Assembly: GCA_002313335.1 (NCBI GenBank)
Contig: DCBC01000093.1
Coordinates: 2,294-13,536, forward strand
Source of the DNA: Porticoccaceae bacterium UBA1117
GTDB taxonomy: Bacteria > Pseudomonadota > Gammaproteobacteria > Pseudomonadales > Porticoccaceae
DNA length: 11,243 bases
Direction of reading: 5' to 3'
A program made the position numbers and the translations under genes. Position 1 is the first letter of the stretch. The number at the start of each line of letters is the position of its first letter. Positions 1 to 6,704 of this stretch are shown one piece after another. The notes under the pieces are model-generated. The model was not told the origin of the DNA. It ran no database searches and saw only the letters and a program-made list of their open reading frames with translations.

Positions 1-24
1 CCTTAAAACCTTAAAACTTTAAAA
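1..24. repeat. Three tandem 8-bp AT-rich units at the window edge
   Basis: The sequence begins CCTTAAAA, CCTTAAAA, CTTTAAAA: two identical units and one with a single change. The array is cut by the window start, so its true length is unknown. It lies just upstream of the PQQ dehydrogenase gene and may be part of its promoter or simply AT-rich drift. Confidence 0.5.
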
Positions 25-39
25 AAATACTAATAAAAT
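11..39 (+). promoter_or_regulatory. Weak candidate sigma70 promoter for the PQQ dehydrogenase gene
   Basis: A TTAAAA hexamer (11-16, 4 of 6 matches to TTGACA) lies 17 bases from TAAAAT (34-39, 5 of 6 matches to TATAAT). Transcription would start near 46, immediately before the Shine-Dalgarno sequence AAAGGAAA (47-54), which would leave a very short leader. AT-rich DNA often gives such matches by chance, and the true promoter may lie left of the window. Confidence 0.2.
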
Positions 40-59
40 AGTTTCTAAAGGAAACCTAC

Positions 60-2273
60 ATGCGATCTATTTCTCTCCTTGTCTTAGCATTGGCACTGAG
101 CACTGGTATTAGCGTTAGTGCTGCTGAATCCTCACAGACCGTCAATCAACAGTCTATCCTCGAGCCTGGCGGAGAATGGTTAAGCTATGGCCGAACCTAT
201 CAAGAGCAACGTTTTAGCCCGCTGAATAAAATTAATCGCGATAATGTTAACGAGCTAGATCTAGCGTGGTCATTTAAGTTTGATACTGCACGAGGCATGG
301 AGGCGACACCACTGGTTCACAATGGTGTCATTTATGTCAGCACCGGGTGGAGTCATGTTCATGCGCTGGATGCTCGAACAGGTGAAGAATTGTGGCATTA
401 CGATGCTAAAGTCCCCAAAGCACAACTAGCAAAGACGTGTTGCGGCCCGGTTAACCGTGGCGTTGCACTATGGCAAGACAACTCCAGCGCACCGCTGCAG
501 GTGTTCTTTGGCGCTTTAGACGGCCGATTAATTGCCTTAGATGCTAAAACGGGCGAAGAAAACTGGTCCATTCAAAGTACTCCAACAGATGGCAACTACA
601 GCATCACAGGAGCCCCACGGATTGTAAAAGGAATGGTCATCATCGGTAATGGTGGCGCTGAATTAGGTGTTCGTGGCTACGTTAGCGCTTACGACGTCAA
701 CACTGGGGAAATGAAGTGGCGCTTTTACACTGTGCCTGGCGATCGTAACAAACCTCAAGAGAGCCCTGCCCTAGAAGCTGCACTTGACACTTGGAGCGGC
801 GATCAATGGTATAAGCTCGGCGGAGGTGGTGGCACGGCTTGGGACTCGCTAGTGTATGACCCAGAGTTAGATTTGCTCTACATTGGAACAGGAAACGGAT
901 CTCCCTGGAATCGCGATTTACGCAGTCCCGGCGGTGGTGACAACCTTTATCTCAGCTCAATAGTCGCGCTGCGCCCAGACACCGGTGAATATGTTTGGCA
1001 TTATCAAGTAACGCCCGCGGATAACTGGGATTACACGGCGACACAACAGTTAGTGCTAGCCGAGTTACAGATCAAGGGCAAATCGCGCTCAGTCATCATG
1101 CAAGCACCAAAAAATGGGTTCTTTTATGTTCTAGACCGAAAAACCGGAGAATTACTCTCCGCAGACAAATTTGCTAAGGCCACTTGGGCTACGCACGTCG
1201 ATATGGAAACAGGTCGACCAGTCGAGAGTAAATTTGCTGACTACCAAAAAAATGGTGGCAGCTACATTTGGCCATCACCCTATGGCGCGCACAATTGGCA
1301 ACCTATGTCTTTTAGCGCGAAGACAGGCCTCATGTACATTCCAGTTCAAAGTATTCCTGCCTACTTTAGCGCAGTAGAAGAAGTCATGTATCGAGTGAAT
1401 CGCTGGAATACCGGTGTCGATTTAAACACTAACCGTGACCCGAGAAGTTGGGTTGCCGGAAAAGCATCAATGGATGCCCTTATTTTTGGGGAATTAGTCG
1501 CATGGGATCCCATTAAGAAACAACGTGCCTGGCAAGTACATCATGCCAAGCCCTCTAATGGCGGCATCTTGAGTACAGCCGGAGACCTCGTTTTTCAAGG
1601 GACGTGGGACGGCACTTTCGCAGCATATGATGCCTATGACGGTGAAAAACTCTGGCAATACAAGTCCGATAGCGCAGTTCTTGCAGGGCCAATGACATTT
1701 GAACTTGATGGTGAACAATATGTGGCCGTTGCTCAGGGCAGTGGCGGAACCGTTATGATCACTGTTGGTGATGAGCTTCAGCGCAACAAAACCAACCAAA
1801 ACAAACTTCTCGTTTTCAAAAAGGGTCAGTTCAATCAAACAAACTCTCTGGCTAATGCAGAGCTGACAACCATTCGAGCGCTAGGTCATGCCGCCAATAC
1901 CGACCCCGAGGTGATTGCCCTGGGGGAGTCCATTTATCACAATAACTGCGGTTCCTGCCATGGTATCAATGCGTTGAGCAACTACATTGTTCCTAACCTG
2001 CGTTATATGAGCGAACAAACTCATAATGACTTCGCCTCAATTGTTATTGGAGGCACACGCACACATAAGGGTATGATCGGTTTCTATGACACTCTTGGCG
2101 TGAATGATGTTGATGCTATCCATGCGTATTTAGATGACAAACAACAAAACTTGTCTGAGCGGTTGGAGCTGACTTTCTTACAAAAAATTGAGTATTGGTT
2201 TAATTTCTGGATGGCCAAATTCGGTGCAATGTTCCCAGAGCTTTTGAATGCGACACGCGCCTATATAATGTAG
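60..2273 (+). CDS. PQQ-dependent quinohemoprotein alcohol dehydrogenase (type II), periplasmic
   Basis: The enzyme oxidises alcohols in the periplasm with pyrroloquinoline quinone and passes electrons through its own heme c towards the respiratory chain. A signal peptide covers residues 1-21 or so (hydrophobic LLVLALAL, then V-S-A). The eight-bladed propeller spans about 35-590. Visible motifs are the vicinal cysteines C127-C128, E201 in NGGAE and N279 in TGNGSPWN (expected Ca2+ ligands), the catalytic Asp in WDYT (D324) and the PQQ-contacting lysine in KNGFFYVLD (K351). The cytochrome domain carries C630-x-x-C633-H634 and a likely axial Met at M672 in HKGMIGF. The length of 737 aa suits type II enzymes, with an extra aromatic-rich tail after about residue 695. 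The ATG follows AAAGGAAA (47-54) with good spacing. The gene stands alone on its strand, converging on the beta-oxidation cluster. No PQQ biosynthesis or partner cytochrome gene is visible. The family is secure; the alcohol used is unknown. Confidence 0.93.
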   Translation: MRSISLLVLALALSTGISVSAAESSQTVNQQSILEPGGEWLSYGRTYQEQRFSPLNKINRDNVNELDLAWSFKFDTARGMEATPLVHNGVIYVSTGWSHVHALDARTGEELWHYDAKVPKAQLAKTCCGPVNRGVALWQDNSSAPLQVFFGALDGRLIALDAKTGEENWSIQSTPTDGNYSITGAPRIVKGMVIIGNGGAELGVRGYVSAYDVNTGEMKWRFYTVPGDRNKPQESPALEAALDTWSGDQWYKLGGGGGTAWDSLVYDPELDLLYIGTGNGSPWNRDLRSPGGGDNLYLSSIVALRPDTGEYVWHYQVTPADNWDYTATQQLVLAELQIKGKSRSVIMQAPKNGFFYVLDRKTGELLSADKFAKATWATHVDMETGRPVESKFADYQKNGGSYIWPSPYGAHNWQPMSFSAKTGLMYIPVQSIPAYFSAVEEVMYRVNRWNTGVDLNTNRDPRSWVAGKASMDALIFGELVAWDPIKKQRAWQVHHAKPSNGGILSTAGDLVFQGTWDGTFAAYDAYDGEKLWQYKSDSAVLAGPMTFELDGEQYVAVAQGSGGTVMITVGDELQRNKTNQNKLLVFKKGQFNQTNSLANAELTTIRALGHAANTDPEVIALGESIYHNNCGSCHGINALSNYIVPNLRYMSEQTHNDFASIVIGGTRTHKGMIGFYDTLGVNDVDAIHAYLDDKQQNLSERLELTFLQKIEYWFNFWMAKFGAMFPELLNATRAYIM

Positions 2274-2279
2274 TAACAC

Positions 2280-2317
2280 AAAAAAAACCTGGCTAGGGTT
2301 ATCCACTAGCCAGGTTT
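2280..2317. terminator. Bidirectional intrinsic terminator between convergent genes
   Basis: A perfect 12-bp inverted repeat pairs AAACCTGGCTAG (2285-2296) with CTAGCCAGGTTT (2306-2317) across a 9-base loop. Eight A residues (2280-2287) precede and enter the left arm, so minus-strand RNA from the FadJ-like gene ends in a U-run: a classic strong terminator. In the plus direction the right arm ends in TTT followed by CTTAT, a weaker but usable U-tract for the PQQ dehydrogenase transcript. It lies within the 64 bases between the two stop codons. Confidence 0.9.
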
Positions 2318-2337
2318 CTTATACAACATTCATGCGG

Positions 2338-4485
2338 CTACACCATTAAATCGCCACTTTGAGCATGCGTCCGTACTATCTCGGGGCAAGTGAAGCGCTC
2401 TCCATAGGCTCCAGCAAGCTCATCGCATCGAGCGGCAAACTTATCAAAACCATAGGTGTTTACGTACTGAATCAAACCGCCAGTATGAGCTGGTGCACCA
2501 ATCCCCATGATCGACCCTATATTGCCGTCTGCAACAGACCTCAAAACCCCTGTTTCTAAGCATTTAAGTGCCTCAATCACCTGACGAAACATTAAGCGAT
2601 CTTTTATATCTTCATCAGCAACACAGGTATCTTCTTTGTAATAGAGGTCATACAAGCCAGGCCAAACATTCTTTGACCCATCAGCATGGTACTCATAGTA
2701 TCCGCCACCGTGGTGGCGACCTCCACGGCCATTATCGGTAATCATGTCCTTGATTACTCGACGCGTGACATCACCGTTGGTCCACTTATCCTCAACACCC
2801 ATCGCAGCCCAAGTTTCACCCGCTTTACGTGTCAGCTCTAAACTGGTTTCATCACCAACCTGAAGCGGACCAACCGGCATGCCAATGGCCCTGCCTAAGG
2901 TGTCAATTTTAACCGGATGAACACCTTCGGTTAAAAGCTGTAAGCCCTCATCTAAATAAGTACCGAAGGTTCTAGAGGTAAAGAACCCCAAAGAGTCATT
3001 AACCACAATGGGTGTTTTGCGAATTTGCTGAGTGAAATCAAATGCCTTGGCCAACGCCTCATCACTGGTCTTATCACCTACGATAATTTCAACCAGCGGC
3101 ATTTTATCTACCGGAGAAAAGAAGTGGATACCCACGAAATTTTCAGGCTTTACGGCCGCTCGTGATAGCTCAGTGATTGGGAGTGTCGATGTATTTGAAC
3201 CCCAGAATCCATCCTCAGACAAATATTGTTCCGTATTCACAATAATTTTGTTTTTAAGTTCTATATTCTCAAATACCGCTTCGATAATTAAATCACAACC
3301 GCGCAGATCTTCGTTATTCGCGGTGGGCGTAATCAACCCTAACAATGTATCCGCCTGTGACTGGAACATCTTCCCTCGCTTGACGGCTTTATTGACTAGG
3401 GCCTCAGAGTAGGCCTTACCCTTGTCAGCGGCTTCTTGAGTCATATCCTTTAATATGACTTCAATACCTACTTTAGCGGCAACATATGCGATACCCTGCC
3501 CCATCATTCCAGCACCTAACACACCTAATTTGCGCGTAGGATTCTTATCAACACCTTTGGGACGACTAGCGCCGGCATTGATCTTACCCAACTGAAAGAA
3601 AAATGCCGTAATCATGTTTTTAGCCACAGGGCCAGTGACAACTTTGATAAATTCACGACCCTCAACACGCAACATCGTATCTATATCGATAAAGGTTGAT
3701 TGAAACGCAATGTCCATTGCGGCTGTCATCTGCGGCATAAGGCCACGTGTCTGCTTGTGCAACATTGTGGGAGCCATAGCTGCAAACTGCGCATTGTGCG
3801 GCGCCTTTATAGATCCACCTGGGATCTTATAGCCCTTCCTATCCCAAGGCTGTACCGAAGCATCCTTGTTCCCGACGTGCTTTGTAATCCATGCCTTTGC
3901 AGTGGGCAAAAGAGCCTCTAATGACTCAACTAACTCATCAATTAGTCCAGCGGCCAAAGCTTTTTCAGGGATTAATCGCTGACTTTTTAAAATAATATCT
4001 AGGGATTTTTCAAGACCAATCAGCTTAGTTAAGCGAACTACGCCGCCCCCTGCAGGATAAACCCCGATAGCACATTCAGGCAGACCGATCTGAACTGACT
4101 TGTGGTTGTAGGCAATCCGATGATTACAGGCGAGAGAAAGCTCATAACCGCCGCCCAATGCAGCACCGTTAATAGCCGCAACAACAGGAACGGGCAGTCT
4201 CTCTAGACGCCTAAAGTGACCTTTAATTAATTCGCCATTTGCAAATAACGCCTCATCAGCGCCTGAATCCATGAGCACTAACTCATTGAGGTCAGCGCCG
4301 GCAAAAAATACTTTCTTGGCCGAGGCAAATATTACACCCGTCAGACCAGTCTCAGCCTCCAGACGCACCACTGTTTCTTCCATAGCATCGTTATATTCAG
4401 CATTTATTGCATTCACAGGTCCAGTCATGTCCATTGTCACAGTGACAATGCCCTGCTCGTCTTTCTCGTACTTAAAAACACCCAT
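2338..4485 (-). CDS. fadJ: FadJ-like enoyl-CoA hydratase / 3-hydroxyacyl-CoA dehydrogenase, bifunctional
   Basis: This cytoplasmic enzyme hydrates 2-enoyl-CoA and then oxidises the L-3-hydroxyacyl-CoA with NAD+, steps two and three of beta-oxidation. The N-terminal crotonase domain (about 1-190) has an oxyanion region FAGADL (61-66) and both catalytic glutamates, E115 in GGGYE and E137 in GLPE. A linker leads to the Rossmann NAD site GVLGAGMMGQG (321-331). The dehydrogenase domain has H454 in HFFSPV and E466 in MPLVE, the 12-residue spacing of the E. coli FadB His450/Glu462 pair. The C-terminal 3HCDH repeats run from about 495 to the end. The length of 715 aa matches FadJ (714 in E. coli), and Ser rather than Asn in HFFSPV is also FadJ-like. 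The ATG follows AAAGG (4494-4498). It is the last gene of the cluster, 49 bases after the thiolase; this thiolase-first order is that of fadIJ rather than fadBA. The symbol is by family resemblance. Confidence 0.9.
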   Translation of the reverse strand: MGVFKYEKDEQGIVTVTMDMTGPVNAINAEYNDAMEETVVRLEAETGLTGVIFASAKKVFFAGADLNELVLMDSGADEALFANGELIKGHFRRLERLPVPVVAAINGAALGGGYELSLACNHRIAYNHKSVQIGLPECAIGVYPAGGGVVRLTKLIGLEKSLDIILKSQRLIPEKALAAGLIDELVESLEALLPTAKAWITKHVGNKDASVQPWDRKGYKIPGGSIKAPHNAQFAAMAPTMLHKQTRGLMPQMTAAMDIAFQSTFIDIDTMLRVEGREFIKVVTGPVAKNMITAFFFQLGKINAGASRPKGVDKNPTRKLGVLGAGMMGQGIAYVAAKVGIEVILKDMTQEAADKGKAYSEALVNKAVKRGKMFQSQADTLLGLITPTANNEDLRGCDLIIEAVFENIELKNKIIVNTEQYLSEDGFWGSNTSTLPITELSRAAVKPENFVGIHFFSPVDKMPLVEIIVGDKTSDEALAKAFDFTQQIRKTPIVVNDSLGFFTSRTFGTYLDEGLQLLTEGVHPVKIDTLGRAIGMPVGPLQVGDETSLELTRKAGETWAAMGVEDKWTNGDVTRRVIKDMITDNGRGGRHHGGGYYEYHADGSKNVWPGLYDLYYKEDTCVADEDIKDRLMFRQVIEALKCLETGVLRSVADGNIGSIMGIGAPAHTGGLIQYVNTYGFDKFAARCDELAGAYGERFTCPEIVRTHAQSGDLMV

Positions 4486-4514
4486 TGTTAAAACCTTTTA
4501 TAAAATCTTTGATT

Positions 4515-4539
4515 TTTAGTCTGCGTAAATTGGACTAAA
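4515..4539. repeat. 7-bp inverted repeat spanning the thiolase stop codon
   Basis: TTTAGTC (4515-4521) and GACTAAA (4533-4539) are perfect inverted copies around an 11-base loop, and two G-T wobbles could extend the stem inward. The thiolase stop (TAG on the minus strand, 4535-4537) lies inside one arm. Neither strand has a U-run after the stem, so this is not a standard terminator. It could be an mRNA-stabilising hairpin or may be chance in AT-rich sequence. Confidence 0.4.
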
Positions 4540-5743
4540 CGCGCTCAATCAGGCAAGAAATACCCATTCCACCGCCCACACAGAGCGAAAGCATGGCTCG
4601 TTTCAACTGTCGGCGCTCCAACTCGTCCAGCATAGTGCTGACCAACATAGCACCGGTCGCGCCAAGTGGATGGCCCATAGCGATTGAACCACCGTTAACG
4701 TTAGTGATGGAGTGGTCAATATCGAGAACTTTCATATACCGCATAGCCACCGATGCGAACGCCTCATTGATCTCCCACAAATCAATATCATTTGCCGTTA
4801 AACCTGCCGTTTTTAAACATTTAATTGCTGCTGGTCCGGGGCCCGCAAGCATAAGCACTGGATCTGAAGATAAAATAGACCCGGCTAAAATGCGCCCTCG
4901 AGGTGTTAGGTTTAGATCTTTTCCGGCCTTTTCTGAGCCGATTAATACAGCACTTGCGCCGTCCACAATACCTGATGAATTTCCTGGAGTATGTACATGA
5001 GAAATACTTTCTAAAGTGTTGTATTTTCGAAGTATTATTTCATCAAACGCCATATTTCCCATCATTTCAAATGAGGGCCTTAAGCCGCCTAAAATTTCCA
5101 TGTTAGTGTCGGGCTTAATAAAATCATCTCGCTCTAGAATCATCAAACCATTCTTATCCCGCACAGGAACGACTGAGCCATCAAACCATCCACTATCTCG
5201 TGCATGTGCGGCACGTCGCTGTGACTCCATGGCGTAAGCATCAACATCTTCGCGACTATAACCATCAATAGTAGCGATAGTATCAGCGCCAATACCTTGA
5301 GGAACAAAGCTCTCTTGAATAGCAAAAGCCGCATCACTGGTCATAGAACCACCATCAGAGCCCATAGGCACCCGCGACATACATTCTACGCCGCCAGCAA
5401 CAATCAGCTGCTCCCAACCAGACGCTACCTTCTGTGCGCCAGTATTGACTGCTTCTAGTCCCGATGCACAAAAACGATTGAGCTGTACGCCAGCCACAGA
5501 TTCGTGCCAACCAGCATTTTGAGCCATCATCTTAGCGATATCACTGCCCTGCTCACCGATAGGAGAAACGCAACCCATAATGACGTCATCTACATAGGAT
5601 GTATCCAGATCATTACGCTCTTGCAGAGCTCTGAGTACGCCTGCCCCTAAGTCAATTGGCTTAACCTCATGGAGTGTGCCACCTGGCTTGCCTTTACTGC
5701 GCGGGGTTCGCACAGCATCATAAATATATGCGGTATTACTCAT
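4535..5743 (-). CDS. Acetyl-CoA C-acyltransferase (thiolase)
   Basis: It catalyses CoA-dependent cleavage of 3-ketoacyl-CoA to acetyl-CoA plus a shortened acyl-CoA, the last step of beta-oxidation in the cytoplasm. The 402-aa chain has the usual thiolase length and all catalytic elements: nucleophile C92 in NRFCASG, N326 and F329 in NEAFA, H358 in GGSIAMGHPLGATG, and the acid/base C388 in SLCVGGGMG. The N-terminal half spans about 1-275 and the C-terminal half about 280-402. The RFCASG nucleophile motif and overall form resemble single-chain FadA/acetyl-CoA acetyltransferase types more than E. coli FadA, which has RLCGSS. In the GNSSGIVDGAS loop the usual Asn before DG is Val, a change also known in related thiolases. 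The ATG follows GAGGA (5748-5752). It lies 107 bases after the dienoyl-CoA isomerase gene and 49 before the FadJ-like gene, its natural partner. Biosynthetic use cannot be excluded from sequence, but the neighbours argue for degradation. Confidence 0.9.
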   Translation of the reverse strand: MSNTAYIYDAVRTPRSKGKPGGTLHEVKPIDLGAGVLRALQERNDLDTSYVDDVIMGCVSPIGEQGSDIAKMMAQNAGWHESVAGVQLNRFCASGLEAVNTGAQKVASGWEQLIVAGGVECMSRVPMGSDGGSMTSDAAFAIQESFVPQGIGADTIATIDGYSREDVDAYAMESQRRAAHARDSGWFDGSVVPVRDKNGLMILERDDFIKPDTNMEILGGLRPSFEMMGNMAFDEIILRKYNTLESISHVHTPGNSSGIVDGASAVLIGSEKAGKDLNLTPRGRILAGSILSSDPVLMLAGPGPAAIKCLKTAGLTANDIDLWEINEAFASVAMRYMKVLDIDHSITNVNGGSIAMGHPLGATGAMLVSTMLDELERRQLKRAMLSLCVGGGMGISCLIERV

Positions 5744-5850
5744 AAAATCCTCACTTGGTGAATTATTAAACCAGACATTATCGTTAATTGTCGGTGGTGG
5801 GTATTCTAAAACGTCATAAACATGTGCAGAAACGGTTGGTTTGGCTACAT
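5744..5850 (-). other. 107-base intergenic gap, longest in the cluster
   Basis: This gap separates the isomerase and thiolase genes. It contains the thiolase Shine-Dalgarno and a possible AAAC/GTTT operator-like palindrome (see 5829-5843). I find no hairpin with a U-run, no convincing -35/-10 pair on the minus strand (TAGAAT and GATAAT are -10-like but lack good -35 partners) and no credible small gene. It is the likeliest place for an internal promoter serving thiolase plus FadJ. Confidence 0.45.
5829..5843. promoter_or_regulatory. Possible fatty-acid regulator half-sites (PsrA-like), speculative
   Basis: GAAAC (5829-5833), five bases, then GTTTG (5839-5843). PsrA, a TetR-family fatty-acid regulator of gammaproteobacteria, binds G/CAAAC(N2-4)GTTTG/C. 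The half-sites match but the spacer is one base too long, and the symmetric core is only 4 bp per arm. The position, about 85-100 bases before the thiolase start, is reasonable for control, but chance occurrence is likely. Confidence 0.15.
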
Positions 5851-6678
5851 TTATGTGCCCGTATACACAGGTGGCCTCTTTTCAGCAAAGGCATGCATTG
5901 ATTCTTGGAGATCATTAGATCTCAAGCTGGTTATCATAGTAAACATACCATTCATCAAAAGACTCTGCTCAGTCGTCATTGTCTCACTCTGCTGAAGCAT
6001 GAACTTGGTGCCACGCACAGCCATAGGTGGATTAGCCGCAATTTCTTGCGCCAAAGCCATTCCTTCAGCATAGGTAGCCTCAAAAGACTCATAAACATCA
6101 TTCACTAAACCGATTTTCTCTGCACGAGCAGCGTTTATATCTTTAGCACTATAAGCCAGCTCAGCAACATGACCCGCATTGAGTATTTTTGGCAATCGTT
6201 GTAACGTCCCAACATCAGCTACCAACCCAATACGCGTTTCCCGGACACTGAAATTACTGTCCGCCGAAGCGATTCTGATATCACAGGCAGTGATCATGTC
6301 TATACCCGCGCCCAAACAATGGCCGTGAATCACCGCAATTACCGGTAATGGACATTCTGCGAGAGAGGATATGGCTGCCTGAAACTTACTGGTGCCCTGT
6401 AGTTGCTTTAAATTTGAAACTGCTTCGGACTCACCAGACGGCCTTTTATCGGCATCGATAAAACCTTGAACTAAGTCAATGCCCACACAAAAGTGCTTAC
6501 CGCGACCGGCAACAATGATTGAACGAATATTGCTATCCGCCTCAAGCGCCTTCAGCGCCTCTGGAATAGCTAGCCAAAACGGCTCTGACAGGGCATTGAA
6601 CTTGTCAGGACGATCCAGCCAGAGCGTACCCACCGCGCCTGTTTTTTCAATAGTTATAACATCTGATGAAAAATCCAC
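5851..6678 (-). CDS. Crotonase family: probable delta3,5-delta2,4-dienoyl-CoA isomerase
   Basis: It probably shifts 3,5-dienoyl-CoA to 2,4-dienoyl-CoA, an auxiliary step for odd-position double bonds. The 275-aa chain is one crotonase domain with oxyanion segments HFCVGIDL (62-69) and CLGAGID (121-127). The two glutamates of hydratases are replaced by D127, E147 and D155, spaced 20 and 8 residues apart. This reproduces the order and spacing of rat ECH1 Asp176, Glu196 and Asp204, and the segment ADVGTLQRLPK (154-164) is an ECH1 hallmark. The C-terminal helices are intact. The start is GTG: AAGGAG (6686-6691) sits 7 bases before it. A nearer ATG (6680-6682) is in another frame and only 3 bases from the Shine-Dalgarno. 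The gene lies 26 bases after the CoA synthetase. Automated annotation would probably say enoyl-CoA hydratase; the acidic triad favours isomerase, though activity is inferred. Confidence 0.82.
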   Translation of the reverse strand: MDFSSDVITIEKTGAVGTLWLDRPDKFNALSEPFWLAIPEALKALEADSNIRSIIVAGRGKHFCVGIDLVQGFIDADKRPSGESEAVSNLKQLQGTSKFQAAISSLAECPLPVIAVIHGHCLGAGIDMITACDIRIASADSNFSVRETRIGLVADVGTLQRLPKILNAGHVAELAYSAKDINAARAEKIGLVNDVYESFEATYAEGMALAQEIAANPPMAVRGTKFMLQQSETMTTEQSLLMNGMFTMITSLRSNDLQESMHAFAEKRPPVYTGT

Positions 6679-6685
6679 CCATAAA

Positions 6686-6691
6686 CTCCTT
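6686..6691 (-). promoter_or_regulatory. Shine-Dalgarno that selects a GTG start over a nearby ATG
   Basis: AAGGAG on the minus strand lies 7 bases before GTG (6676-6678), which opens the full isomerase frame. It lies only 3 bases before ATG (6680-6682), whose frame stops after 11 codons. Spacing and reading frame both support the GTG. Confidence 0.8.
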
Positions 6692-6704
6692 TTGTAGTAT
6701 TAGT

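Noticed and set aside
1494..1838. Open frame of 114 codons on the minus strand inside the PQQ dehydrogenase gene
   Set aside because: It is antisense to a gene with full family motifs, has no recognisable domain and no Shine-Dalgarno; it is a shadow of the real frame.
60..2273. Lanthanide-dependent XoxF/PedH-type dehydrogenase
   Set aside because: The extra Asp of the DYD motif is Thr here, and the fused cytochrome c domain marks the type II quinohemoprotein branch.
3032..3412. Open frame of 126 codons on the plus strand within the FadJ-like gene
   Set aside because: It lies wholly antisense to conserved NAD-binding and catalytic segments and has composition typical of a complement frame.
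4494..4539. Terminator between thiolase and FadJ-like genes
   Set aside because: The inverted repeat has no U-run on either strand, so it does not fit intrinsic termination.
4593..5000. Open frame of 135 codons on the plus strand within the thiolase gene
   Set aside because: It is antisense to the conserved C-terminal half of the thiolase, with no motif and no ribosome site.
6650..6682. Small upstream peptide from the ATG at 6680-6682 (11 codons)
   Set aside because: The ATG is only 3 bases from the Shine-Dalgarno and the frame is very short; kept only as a note on the start region, not as a gene.
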